Below are positions 10,867 to 22,870 of a stretch of 64,000 nt of DNA, piece after piece (within the stretch, counting starts at the first letter, position 1; each line of letters starts with the position of its first letter). The stretch is from Cytidiella melzeri (taxonomy: Eukaryota > Basidiomycota > Agaricomycetes > Polyporales > Irpicaceae): contig JABYQR010000041.1 of the NCBI GenBank assembly GCA_022592445.1, positions 124,001 through 188,000 of the forward strand. Reading direction: 5' to 3'. The notes under the pieces are model-generated. The model saw only the letters and a program-made list of their open reading frames with translations. It was not told where the DNA came from and ran no database searches. The translations under genes were made by a program, and so were the position numbers.

Positions 10867-13800
10867 TCACGGGAATCCTACGACACGACTCTGAGGTCGT
10901 AGGTTCATGACTGGGTGCTTCTTGACCTCGGGTGGTTCCTCCTCACCGGACAAGGATTCTTCCTCACTCTCGGAGATGTGATGGTGCCGCGCCGGACGAC
11001 CGAGGATGCTCATTGCCCGCACTCGAGCTCGAACCTCGCTGGACGCTGTCGCCTGCATCTTCAACCTCACTGCATGCTCCCCCAGCTTCTTGACGACCTC
11101 ATCATTGAGTTCAACGTTGAATAGGTCCATGATATACCTGCGCACAGGCAACCTGTACTTCTGTGAAGAGATGGCGTGCAAAGCCCGATAGAACATCGTC
11201 GTCGATGCGAATATGCGTCGATATTCGCGGCGAGATTTCATCCTGATTGACAAGTCGAGTCAGCTTCGGAACAGTGTGCTTGCAATACTGTCACCAACGT
11301 ACTTGGCCAAGGTCCTTGAGGCCGTGTTGGCGATGACCGTGTTCGCAAGGTTGTAAATGGCAGTCATGACCTCGATCTCTCCTCTAGAGGCCGGGGGTTC
11401 CAGGCGGTTCCCACCATCATCAGCGTCTTGTACCGGAACCCATGGCGGTAGCTATAGCAGCAGTGGTTGAAAGACTTGGCGGAACCCACACAAAGGAAAC
11501 TTACGGATATAAAATTTTCAATATCCGTCGGCACACACAATCCGGTGGGAAGGCCTAGTGGAGAAAGTGTCGCTTCCCAATGATAGTCATCGAGTATCTC
11601 AGCTCCTTGAGGAGTGGATGAGATAAGGCCGAGTACGAAGAAACATGTCCTAAAGCGTAATGAGCAACACACGGCGAACACGACCTTGCCAGGTATTTAC
11701 CCTCTCACTGAGCAGATGGCGTTCTTCTCGGATATCTCAAGGATAGTGGGTATTATCTCTTCCTCCTCCAAGAAGGGCAGGCCACGTTCTGTCGCACCGA
11801 TGTTCCCCTGTGACGGTCAGACATCAGCAACACACAATGCTGGAGAAACTTACTACAGCCCACAGCGCGCTCTTCAGCCTCAAGACGATCTCCTGATCTT
11901 CACTTTCGAAACCGTGTTTGCGGATAAATTGAGCAAATTCGGGAAAGTGGCCTTTTTCCGCCAGGACCCGACAACCCAATTCAGTCTTCGCCATTACGCC
12001 GAAGAAATGAGGTGGCACGATGCTGTCAGTAAGCCTATGCCAGAAGTTAGCGTACGTCTATGCTAAACAAAGGATGGCACACATGGGCTCGTCATCTACA
12101 TCCAATGGCGTGGACCCAAAGGCTTTTGACAGAAAGACCTCGATATGAAAAACATAATGGAGATTACGTTCCTGTTGACAATGTCAGCGACGGGGGCAGC
12201 ATGACCAAGGACTGACTGCATACGTGAAACCAGGCGTCCATCTCCCTATCTATGTAGTCATCGGCGTATAGATAGCGGAAGCCCATGGTAGTCGACATGA
12301 ACCTGCTTGGGATGAGAAATGAGGAGTCTGCGCATATAAAGGAGCTTACTTCAACAACAAGCCGTTGCCAATATCGCCTAGATGATCCAATGTTGGGTGC
12401 ATCTCCACTATCATTTCGAGGACTTCAGATGCGTCGCAAGCCTCTTCGAGATATCGGACCGCTACTGCTTGGATCTCCAAGTCTGGATCGTACAATTGCG
12501 TCAGGAGGAGTCGCAGAGTCCACGCATTCGCTTGCGTGTTTCCTCGAATGAGTTCTCCGAGATGATTCGTTGCGTACAACCTGATTTCCTAAGTGTGCAG
12601 TGTTATAACATGTGACAAGCTTTACAAAAAGTAAACCTACTCGGTAGCTCGAAGTCAGTGTCTTGGATAGCACGATCCGGGAATGCCCATCACTGAGTCG
12701 CTGTTAAAGTTGCATCTACCCAATGACAGAAATATATGGACATACATGCTGTAATCTAAGTTCTCCACCATGGACTTGATCAAGTCTTCCCGGCTTCGGA
12801 GTTCGCTCAGATGATAGAAAGCTGTGAACAACTTCACTTTCTCGAGTAGCCTGCACAGATGAGACTCGACAAAATCTCAAAAATCCGAATGTCACGTACT
12901 CAAGACCCTCTTTCCGTTTGCTCAGAATTCCGAGCATTTCAAAGTAGCCGTATGTAAGGGTATCCTGCATGCGCTTCTTGGAGAACAATGCATCTTGTGT
13001 CTGAGTGGCGTTGAGCTATCATTGCAGTGTGAGAACGATAATCTGGCAGCAAGATGGAAAACTGACAGGGTCGAGCTGGGCAAAACTCTTCATTATTTGA
13101 CTCATTAGTTCATCCTCGCTTAGGAACCGGATACCCTCCGTGCTAGATAGCAGCGTATTCATCAACATGCAGCCCAGCTTCACCCATCGTATATTCGATT
13201 TGGACTTCGAAAGGTCCGAGAAGCGATGCGCAAACGGGTGGTAGAATGAAATCAGTTTGCGCATATATCTCGACGCCTTGATGGCTTCTTCCATACGCTT
13301 AGGATTGAGCAACGGGCCTTCGATCAAATCCTGAAGAATATCGAAATTCCACTTGGTTTGATCCTTGGTTGCGAGGACTTGGCTGTCCAGCAAAAGGGCT
13401 TGGAAACCTCTGTCGTCCATCTGCATACCTAACTTGATCCTTGCTTGCTCCACTTGCCGCTGTCCTCGTCGGACAGCGTCCTCAATCGAGTTTGCTCTAT
13501 ATTCAACGTTGGTAGTGAGTTTAGTTAGAATACGAAGAAAGGCTTCATCTTACCTAGGTCGAGAAACATCCTTGGGAGTAGTCACTTGCTGTCTCGTTCG
13601 ATGTCTGTTGTAGGTGTCAATGGCTGACAGCGTCGATGTGCCAACAATTCGATGTTCGCCATGTTCGTAGTCTGCTGCGAGGTTGAATACTCCTGGTAGG
13701 GCCTGCTATGTCATGAGCAATGCGCTACATGTAAGGTGTGCATCATGGTCGTACCTGGATCTTCGCAGCAATGGAGAGCGGTAGCACTTTATTGGCTGTT

Positions 13801-16166
13801 TGCAAAACCTCCGCCATAAGTAGGGTAGCTTTTCGCGAAATGCTGGATCCCGTGGGTGCTTCGCTAGAACTCGTTTCTTCCAGCATACTAGTCAAAGCCT
13901 ATAGCGAGATGTGAGATCGCATCCAATAGTCGGGATTACCCAAGTTACTGACATCCATAAGACCAGCAGCGTTAAACACCAGGATCAACAACGCAACAAA
14001 TTGGTCTGTTAGTTTCAGTGTATCATGCTTGTTCAGTGATATGTCTGCAGTTCTCTGCGAGTCCTTCGGGCGAGCTCTGCGGTACACTTGATGTAGTTGT
14101 CATGAGCAATATGTCTGATTTGAAACAGGCGTAACTCACTAGTGAGGCGTCGTCCATCTAGAAAAGCCTGGTGCCACTCTGGAGGCTTGATGTTAAAAAG
14201 GTCGAAAAACATATCCAAAATCATATCCTTGAATGATGGTTTGTGAGATTCTGCTGCATGCAGTGACTATACGGTAACTGACTCTTGTGGGTAGTGTAGG
14301 TATTCGAAGACCATCCACTAATGTTCGTAACGCCAGTTTGTCGTGCGCACAGAAATACATTAGCCCTAGTCCGCGATTTGGTCAATAACACGGGCGGACA
14401 TAACAGTAAAATAAACGAACCACTCCATGTCCTCAGCATTGAGACGATTAACTTTGTTGTTCCTCGCATTCTTTCGGCGTGGTCTGGACCTTTGCCGTAT
14501 GCATCTGTAACACCAGACATGGCCATCTAAGCAGCTGTCAGTAAAGGGATCGTTTCGTTCAGTCAGCGAAAAAGGCGGACCTCAAGGTCCGTCCCAAGGT
14601 GCAGATAGGCCCGCGTCCGAGGAGAGTCTGCAATATATAGGAATGCAGACGATATCAAAGGCGCTATCTCAACGGAATCTTCGCTTAGGGCATGTAATAA
14701 TAAGCGAATGCCTCCGGTTCGCGCCATCAGCTGAATGTCAATCAGCACTAAACGAAAAGAGAGTTAACGCAGTGATTAAAACTCAAAGGACAGCGTACTT
14801 GCATATTTCCACCAAGGTTTGTATGCAAATTGACTTGAACGGGTCGTCCGGATGTTCTGCGATAGCCATGAAGGCCCTCATCACAGGATCTGACAATGGC
14901 ACAGTGCCAGAGCCTACTGCAGCTCCTGGACCGCGTCGCAGAGAGCCAATCTCGACTATAGCGCGAATCAGTTTGATTGCTTGTTCCTTCTCTACAACGT
15001 GCTTGTTGTCGCGAGCAAGTGACCTGAGTGAAGCATTGATAAGGTAATGAACTGTTACACGTCGATTATGTTCAAGGCCTACCTGACCAAGTACCAGTCC
15101 AGTGCGTGTTCTTTAAGCTTGTCCACCGACTGCGTGCTGACTAGCATGTGGCGTATCAGACGGTAAGCCGTTGCTCGACTTTGTTTTGTGGCGCTATCGG
15201 CTAAAGCAGGTATCACCCTATCATTAAAGATAAGCTGTGAATATGGTTGACATAGGAGACGGCTCACGCTTGCACAACATCAGGTATATTGAGATCATAA
15301 CGAACGCGTAAATTACGCTGTAGAACACCTATGAGTTTGTTCATATTTTCGACCCTTAGCCTGTTTAGCTCGGTGTCGTTCTGAGCGCTCGACATGTTAG
15401 ACGACGAAGGAGACGTAGGCGGAGATAAAGGGTACGGTCCAGAAAGCTTATGCAGAGTTCGAAGGTATCCCATAGCTTCCTGTAGGGCAGTACGAAAATC
15501 CTCTGCGCAGGAATGAGCAATAAGCACAAGCCGAGAGATGCGGTTTTAGCGTACCGCGTTCCTCAACCTCGTCTTTGGGCTTCAAAGCGTTCAACGGAGC
15601 ACCATTGAACTTCTTTCTGCTGCCCTCTGGCGCGTGCGCCCCTCTCCTACCAGCCCGGGTGTTGTCTACGTTCTCAGTATACAATTTTGGCAGGTAGATT
15701 AACACCACTCACAGTTTTCAATCTTCTTCATTATTGCGTCGATCTTGTTCTGCGCCATCTCTAATTCCTCTTCTACCTGAACCTTGAGATCATCCTACAA
15801 CGAAAGGCAATTGGCAATGATTTGGGAACATAGATAGCTCCAGCAGAAACTCACATCCAATTGCATTTGAAGGAGATTCTCAGCGCCCTCCTTGATACGA
15901 TTCTCTACTTGTAGCTGACTGTTCAGGGCTTGAAGCTGGTTTAAAGCATAAATAACATGTATTGCCGAATACTATGCTTCACGTACCTGATCTGCCGACT
16001 TCTGCTCGGACCCGTCATTCTCGACATCTACCAGATTGGTCACTGAACCTGTAGGAAGGCTTGCGGTGGTGCTGGCATGGGTCGACAGTGGCGGTGCACT
16101 AGCAGCACTTTCGCTACCGCGCGATCGGTGAGTGCGATGGTCGTGGAAAGGGGTCGGAATGGGCAT
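10867..16166 (-). CDS. Rictor/Tsc11/Ste20-type TORC2 subunit
   Basis: The Rictor orthologue (Tsc11/Avo3 in budding yeast, Ste20 in fission yeast), the defining scaffold of TOR complex 2, which controls AGC kinases, actin and membrane homeostasis. Many exons give a helical-repeat protein. The N-terminus has a low-complexity segment, then an HR1-like coiled coil (LQALNSQLQVENRIKEGAEN; VEEELEMAQNKIDAIMKKIE). The Rictor N-terminal region includes ELNRLRVENMNKLIGVLQRN and LMARTGGIRLLLHAL. Middle and V domains include RIKLGMQMDDRGFQALL, WNFDILQDLIEGPLLNPKR and LGELIRGNTQANAWTL. The C-terminus (residues before 10867) is basic then acidic (SESEEESLSGEEEPPE). The gene has about 20 introns. The start at 16166 is the first ATG in frame with the HR1 region. 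Divergent from the superoxide dismutase. Confidence 0.9.
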
Positions 16167-16464
16167 CTCTCAGCAGCAATCAGGAATGCTGCAACGGCAG
16201 AGAGAATGTGGTCGTGTATACGGTGGCCAGCACTCGGCGTTGATGAGCACTGGTTGACGATGATCCCAGGCTCGGTCGATCATCACATTCAGACTCAGAC
16301 GCCCGTGCAATCCCGCTCATACCCAAATATGTACAAAGAGGCGGGAGGCGGGTGTGGGAAACAATCGCCCATTGCATCATCATCAGTGACCTCACAATAT
16401 TGCCTCACGCTCTTGATTTGCCCTCCTGCGCTCTGTCCCACACCTCTCATACCTCTACAGCACC
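16167..16464. promoter_or_regulatory. Shared divergent promoter, Rictor / anchored SOD
   Basis: A 298-base spacer between opposing start codons. The half next to the SOD gene is pyrimidine-rich, as is common just before fungal start codons. No coding signal. Confidence 0.45.
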
Positions 16465-17346
16465 ATGGACACGTACAATGCAAAGCCTAAGCAGCAGTCA
16501 CGACCAGTGCTGCTCATCCTCGGCACTTTGGCTGTAGTTAGCGTGTTCTATTTCTTCCTCAAGCCTTCTACCTATGTTCCAACCCCCGTGGTGACCAAGG
16601 TGAGTCTCACGCTTCGGAGATGTATGCAACGGTCAACATTTGTACTTACTCATACAGGCCGTAACGGTACTCAAAGGTGACTCAGGTGCCAGTGGTGTCG
16701 TCGTTTTCGAACAGTCGACGCCGCTGGGAGCCGTCACAATTACCGGTGACCTGAAGGGTTTAGATTCCTCAGCGTTACGTGGCTTCCACGTTCAGTGCGT
16801 ATATTTATCCGTAAAAGTGATGCTACGAAAGTCTCACTCGTTCTCGTGATGTCTACAGCGTCTCAGGAGACCTCTCTGGTGGATGCGCCTCCGCTGGTTC
16901 CCACTTCAACCCGTTTAATGAAAACCACGGTGCTCCCCAAGACTCTCATCGTCATGTCGGAGACCTCGGAAACATTCAAAGTGATGCCAAGGGCAACTCG
17001 AAGTTTACCATTCAGGATAAGCTCATTACACTCAATGGCCCGCTGAGTATTATCGGGTATGGTCTTGGTCTACCAAACTCTTTCTATCGGATTGCTGATG
17101 GTGTGTAACAGTCGAAGCGTTGTTCTCCACGCTGTGTGTACCCCATAAGACCTATCTGTGCTCTGTCTCTTCCTGATCTGTCTGTTTAGGGCACTGACGA
17201 TCTTGGACTCGGCGGTAATGAAGAATCTCTCAAAACTGGCAACGCTGGAGGTCGCGCAGCGTGTGGAGTAATCGGTGAGACCCAGCGACTCGTGCAGTTC
17301 TTCGGCTGTATGACTAACTGAACCACCGGTCTCAGGTCTCGCGTAG
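16465..17346 (+). CDS. Membrane-anchored Cu/Zn superoxide dismutase
   Basis: A Cu/Zn superoxide dismutase that should convert superoxide to oxygen and hydrogen peroxide. The first exon encodes about 13 polar residues, then a hydrophobic helix ([19 protein letters not shown]) and a short Pro-rich stem, so the protein is predicted to be a type II membrane protein with its enzyme domain on the luminal or outer side. The domain begins [19 protein letters not shown]. Metal ligands are all visible: [22 protein letters not shown] and VVLHAGTDDLG. The disulphide cysteines (GGCAS, AACGVIG) and the active-site Arg before AACG are also present. Short introns split it, and the last join gives the end GVIGLA. 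Ordinary SOD1 has no such anchor. The anchor is in the first exon, in frame across a clean GTGAGT donor. Confidence 0.85.
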
Positions 17347-17588
17347 AATGTATACCCTCAAATGTAGCAATTGTAGCAATGTTGTACTGAAGACATAAGA
17401 GCACATTAGGTTTGTCAATGTGAACTGTTTCAAGATTGTATTAAAGGGGACGTAGGATTGAATGCGACACGAACATATCAAATGCTATTGTAAGAGGTAA
17501 AGACAGGAAGTATAGTATCACAGCAAATTACACAGCCTTTGTGGAGATTATACAGAATAGTCCAGGGTAAAATGAGACAGAAAAGCGA

Positions 17589-19176
17589 TTACTCGTAACG
17601 CTTCCACAAGTAGATGAGTGGGTCACTATCCGGAGGGCGCACAAACAAGCTCATCGAGCAGGTCTTCCAATATGGCTCATGAGTCGCATAGTCAACCCCC
17701 TGTTGGTACATCCCTCGACATCTCGGATCCTGAGTGGCGTTCGCAGAATGTCGCTTGAGAGCATCATCTCGAGGGAACAGACGTTCGCAAACGGGACAGC
17801 GGAATCGTGGAGGAAAGTGGGTGTCCAAGTGCCTGTTTCTATCCTTGGGCGCGTTGAATGGGGCTTGCGTACAATCTTTGAAGATGCAATAGAATTTTTT
17901 AGACGAACTGGCAGGAGTGTGACGACGAGGCTTGGACTTGGGCTGGGAACGTGAGACGCGACGAGGTGGGGGAGATCCATATTCTGACTCTGTGTACTCC
18001 GAAGTATCAGAGCTCGACGATTTAGATATCAGCCTGGACGGTCCTGCCACGTTCTCAGTGGCGACGGCATAGCTGCGGCGGGCCCTTTTGGGTGACACCT
18101 AGAAGAGAATGTAAGTATCAAAGACAAGTATGGGAACACTCGATTGACAAACCTGTTCCAGCTCATCGGATGGACGTTTGCCTAGAGTACTATGCACCTT
18201 CGCAGGTGGCGGAGAAGGCGTGAGGTTTGGAAGTGGCGAAGGAGACTTCGCTCGTAACTGCGGAGTCTCGAAGGGATTATCAAACCAAGACTTCGGCAGA
18301 TCGTAAACAACGTTGGGAATGGACCATTCGTTGGCAGGCCAGTCGATTGAGAGACTCGCTCGAAGAGGTGACGTGTGACGGGTAGAGCTCTGGTCATCTG
18401 AGCTAGATCTTGACCGCTCGGCATTTGCAACGACGAGCGGTGACGGCTCCCTTGAGCGAGCGCACGTAGGTGTTGCGTCTGACCTAGTTGATGAACGCTC
18501 GTCTTCGGAAGGCGAAGAGTGTCGTGATGACGATTGGACAGAAAGCGACTGCGTAGATCGCTCGTCTACCTCCCTGGCCTCTGTGTGTGCTTCCTCCAAC
18601 TCCGAAGATTGTGAAGTTGCACAGGAGAAGTCGAGTTCAGGACAATCTACCGGAAGGTGCTGCGGTACTTCGAATGGTGTGAGAGCCGCTTCCTCCTCAT
18701 AAACGACCGTTGTGAGGAGATCAAACGGAGGGATGGTCCTCAGAGCGTCTACGCCGTTGAGGCGAAACTTCCGTGTGATGCCATGTTGGTCGTAAAGGAC
18801 AAGGGGATCCGAAGTGGTATGCGCGACAGGTTGAACGGGTTGTGTAGGGATCTGCGTGTTGGATTCGCCCGGTAAAGACGATATCTGTAGTAACAGGGTA
18901 AGGCCACCGTAGGAGGATGATAACAGGACGAGCCGTACATGCATGAGATACTCTTGCACCCTAACAGCCCTCTTGATTTCCTTGTATTCCCTGCTCTTCT
19001 CCATCTCTTCTAAGAAATATTCGATGTCGGAGGAGTGGTCAACAGCCTGTGACGCGTGCGTATGTATTGATGAGCAAAGGTCTACTCGACAAGTTATGAC
19101 AACTTACCGAGAACGCGTCTTCTCCACTAAGTGAGCTGAGCCATGGCACCTGGCCAGTCTCTGCAGACGAGTACAT
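17589..19176 (-). CDS. C2H2 zinc-finger protein, probable transcription factor
   Basis: A Ser/Pro-rich protein of about 490 residues with C-terminal zinc fingers, probably a nuclear regulator; target genes unknown. Exon 1 (MYSSAETGQVPWLSSLSGED) joins exon 2, which carries a long disordered region rich in Ser, Glu and Arg and basic patches (KRPSDE, SPKRARRSY). After a 3' intron come the fingers: YCIFKDC...RNRHLDTH is a normal C2H2. The second, FRCPVCERLFPRDDALKRH, keeps CX2C and the first His, but the fourth ligand is a distant Cys, a variant common in basidiomycete factors. A hydrophobic stretch near 18897-18950 is bounded by GT and AG, is 54 bases long and in frame, and is more likely a retained-looking intron than a membrane segment. 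Confidence 0.72.
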
Positions 19177-20574
19177 CGTGCAACGACGTTATAATCTCAA
19201 AAAACGAGAGTAAGCAGGGTCGAGCTGATCAACAGCTCCGAGCAGAGTTCCAAGGTTAACATGATTGAGGATGACGCGCTTTATATACCATCCACACAAG
19301 GACAGGTCGTGATAGATCTTGGCCGTTCAAAACAGATCTGCTTGTGATATTTGATGACCGGGACGAGAGTGCATTGTGTGCCAATGTGAGTGTGAAAGGA
19401 TGAGTGAATCGGTGGTATAAGTGGCGAAGGCCCGAAGGGTGCGTATCGACCCCAGCATCGTTAGGCAAACGCCTGTTATAGTAACCTTCTTCACAGCTTG
19501 TTACCAGGGGTAGGTGAACAAAGGAAGTATGTATCACCTTCGCACCTTTCGTCCTTTGTGCCACTGCCCTTTAGAAACACGCAGTAGAGCTGGCCTGCCG
19601 CCCATTCATTGTAGGGGACATGTGGCGATGTTTTGTGCTACGCGCCACCCTCGACCTCGGTGATGTCCAGCAAATGATACGCTGCAAAGGTTTGCTACTG
19701 GATCGGCCTGCGACCAAAGGCCAAAGGCAGAGCCAGTAGCGAACCAGCGTTCAGGAACCAGGTGAAACCTCGCGCATATCAAGTCACTGCGCTTACACCC
19801 GCACCGGTCGACCGGGATCTAACAAAGGGTAAGGTCTTACGTAGGTAACTGTGTCGAAATTTTGGTGTGTACGGTGGTCTCGAGGATGGCGATGTAGCCA
19901 TGTTTCCTTCGCTTTGGGGAGGGCAGTAGGCAGTGCGAATAATAGCATCCGCCAGATTGGTCTTAGAAGAGGGAGCTCAGTCTTCTCGACTTCACACCGA
20001 AGATGTACTGTACGTGTCGACGGAGCAAATGCGATGTATGACGATGTAAAGTTACGCACCAAATCACCTGGGTCGACCTAGCCACGGGTTTCGTTACCGC
20101 AGAGTGTGCGTGATACACTCGTATAGGAAGTGAGAATGTGATACTTGTACACAAATCTGCATGTTCATCGCGTGCACGGATTTCTGTCGGCTTGCAACAC
20201 CTGCCAGAGCTTTGCATTAGCCACTAGAATAACTGCTACTAGGTATCACTTACCCATGCAGAGCAATGGCACGTCCTGTGCTGGACGCTGCGAACCCCGT
20301 CGATCTTTAGAGCAGTTTCTGCGAGTGGGACATGGTGGTTGAAGGCTGTAGGTGCGGATCAGGGTCCGACGCATCTCTCGCGCCCGCGCAATTTCGGATC
20401 GGTCCAACGGAGATCATGAACAGAACCACTGAGAGGCAGCCTTGCGTTCCAATCCGCCTCTTTCTCTTCTACTCTTCGCCCTCGAGGCCGTCGCGCATAT
20501 ATCGCGTGTAACAACGTACATATATCCAACTCGTCGCGAGCAAGCACCCTACTACGCGCACATTCTCTCCAGCC
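19177..20574. other. Intergenic, no gene recognised
   Basis: About 1.4 kb between two divergently read genes. The short open frames here lack family motifs, codon continuity or splice partners. The right end, with a TATATAT-like box near 20498, is the likely URC1 promoter. Confidence 0.5.
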
Positions 20575-22675
20575 ATGTCGACGTCGACAGACTCTGCCAC
20601 CCTCACTCAGATCAGCCAGTATTTCGAGGCTCTCCAGGTCTCCCAGCAAGCACTGCATGCCAAGGTGAGTTAGCCAGCCTTAGCTGGATCAAGAATTGCT
20701 GAGAGTTCGAACGTTGGTGGGGTGCGCAGTTGGACAATATCTTGAATGGGCAGCAGCCAGTGAGCAACCCCTCAAGCCCACCGATGTCACCCACAAAGGG
20801 AGGCATTCCTCTTCCTCGCGCGCAATCAGAGACTCCACCGATAGCGGGAACTCCCTCTTCGTCAATGAACAACCCTTCGCTGCTGTCAACATTGGCCAAT
20901 GCGTCTGCCAGTGGCGCAGCAGCAGAGAAGACTCTCACTGACAAGGAGAGGGAGAAACTGCTGTATCCAGGGAGAGTCATGTTGACTAGTGTGTATCACC
21001 CATTGTCGACGTTTGTTTCCACACTGAAATCACACCAGCTTATCCTGATCAGACTGGCATCAAACCGTACCCGCTCACTTGGGGTGCAGCTGACCCCGCC
21101 GTTCGTGGACCTGTCATCTGCTCTCGTTTACCTACGTCGATAAAGCAGCGCAACGCCATGGGTGCACACTCTGGCTCGTACTCCATTTATCGTGCTCTTG
21201 CCATTGCCATGGGCACACTCAACCCGACTCATAAACCCGATTACTCCAAAACTGAGCCAGCCGTTCCAATACCTCCGCAACCCTCCTGGTCTGACCCGTA
21301 CAAGATCGTCTCGTTCGACCCGTGGGGACATCTCGTGCCCCAGGTTTTCAAACGGGAAATTGAGGAACTCGGCTTAGACGTGCGGCCCAGCATTGCTGTC
21401 ACGCGTGCCCACATGAAGCTCAGCGAGATTGACGAAACAACACGAAAGGGAGAATTGACGATTGATGGGAAAATTCTATTGAATAGTCGCCCGATGCTCA
21501 ACGCGGATGGGAGTCTGAGCGACGCTGATCCTGGTGTGGAGATTAGCATCAGCAAAGCTGCTGTGGAACCTGTGTGGTGGTTGCCTGGCATTGCTGAGCG
21601 ATTTGGGATGTGTGTACTCTCACTGCCACTCGTTTACCAAAGCATTGTGGCTGATGTGGGAATGTGTAGCTCAGAAAGCCTTCTTCGTCGCGCACTGTTT
21701 GAAGATACAGGAGGGATGTACCCTGAGCTTATCACTCGCCCCGACGTGAAGATATTCCTGCCGCCGATTGGTAATCTCACTGCATACATCTGTAAGCACT
21801 CTCTCGCCGCTGTATGGAGATTCTGTTTTCAGCTGACGAGACACTTGTCTTGCAGTCGGTAACCCAGCTTTTCTCTCTGACGCGTCAAAGGAATTGACTC
21901 TTCGGGTGCACGATGAGTGTAACTACTTTCACAAGACTATCGAAGTACCTTCTGACGCAAATTTTTGCAGGCAATGGCTCTGACGTCTTTGGCTCCGATA
22001 TCTGTACTTGCAAACCGTACCTCATCTACGCCATCGAGGAGTGCATCCGCACCGCCCAACGTGGCGGCGTCGGTCTCGTTGTCTACTTCCGCAAAGAAGG
22101 TCGTGCGCTCGGTGAAGTCACCAAGTCCGTCTTTCATATATTCACGCACAATCTCCGACTTATATGACTTTAATCATTCAGATACCTTGTTTACAACCTC
22201 CGTAAACGAGGCGGCGACTCCGCTGACAAGTACTTCAAGTCGACTGAGCTCATCGCTGGCGTAAAGGATATGCGCTTCCAGGCTCTCATGCCTGACGTCT
22301 TGCACTGGCTCGGCATTACGAAGATCGACAACATGGTGTCTATGAGTGACATGTACGCTCCTCTGGTCTTTGTATCCGACGCCGCCTGTATTTACCATGC
22401 CTTGGCTTCGCAGGAAATACAACGCCATCGTCCAATCCGGCATCCCAATTCACAAGAGATATGACATCCCAGGCGAGTGTTCCGGAACATAGCATTCTTC
22501 TCTCTGTGCGACTACTCACCTATTCGTACGTCTCACAGAGCACCTCGTCCCTCCAGACTCGCGCGTAGAAATCGACGCCAAGATCGCTGCCGGGTATTTC
22601 ACGAGCGGTAAGCAGGTCACCGAAGCTGACCTTGTCAAGACCGTCGGCAGGACCTGGGAGGAGACTGAGCATTGA
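20575..22675 (+). CDS. URC1: URC1-type GTP cyclohydrolase II homologue (uracil catabolism)
   Basis: A protein of the URC1 family, GTP cyclohydrolase II homologues required for the fungal uracil-degradation (URC) route described in Lachancea kluyveri. An N-terminal region of about 110 residues is Ser/Pro-rich. It is followed by the family's own domain (YPGRVMLTTYPDQTGIKPYPLTWG, MGAHSGSYSIYRALAIAMG, VSFDPWGHLV), then the cyclohydrolase domain. Zinc-ligand cysteines are present in HDECNGSDVFGSDICTCKP once the intron at 21919 is removed. The nucleotide-binding loop reads YFRKEGRALGEVTK, the URC1 form rather than the riboflavin-enzyme EGRGIGL form. The end is KTVGRTWEETEH. About eight introns. A true riboflavin GTP cyclohydrolase II is the alternative, but the extra N-terminal domain and altered loop favour URC1. 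Confidence 0.85.
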
Positions 22676-22741
22676 TGAGTGGGCAAAAATGCGATTTCTG
22701 CTCATATCATTCGCGGAGAGATCCACACTTGTAGAATGTGC

Positions 22742-22752
22742 TGTATAATAAA
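22742..22752 (+). terminator. Probable poly(A) signal after URC1
   Basis: AATAAA lies about 75 bases after the URC1 stop codon, the expected place for a cleavage and polyadenylation signal. Confidence 0.45.
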
Positions 22753-22870
22753 GGTTGGAAAAGTGTAATTGATATTGAATTGCTTTTGCCAAATTCCGAG
22801 TGAGACGCGAGATGCGCGTACCGTCACGCAGTAACTGTCCCACTTGGTACTTATATGCCCTTGACTCCAG

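Noticed and set aside
11020..11045. tRNA T-loop-like sequence
   Set aside because: It lies within the last Rictor exon and no acceptor or anticodon stems pair around it.
11614..12066. A 150-codon plus-strand frame within Rictor
   Set aside because: It is antisense to conserved Rictor exons and shows no domain of its own.
18897..18950. Transmembrane segment inside the zinc-finger protein
   Set aside because: The hydrophobic stretch is bounded by GT and AG and is 54 bases long, so it is better explained as an intron that happens to be open.
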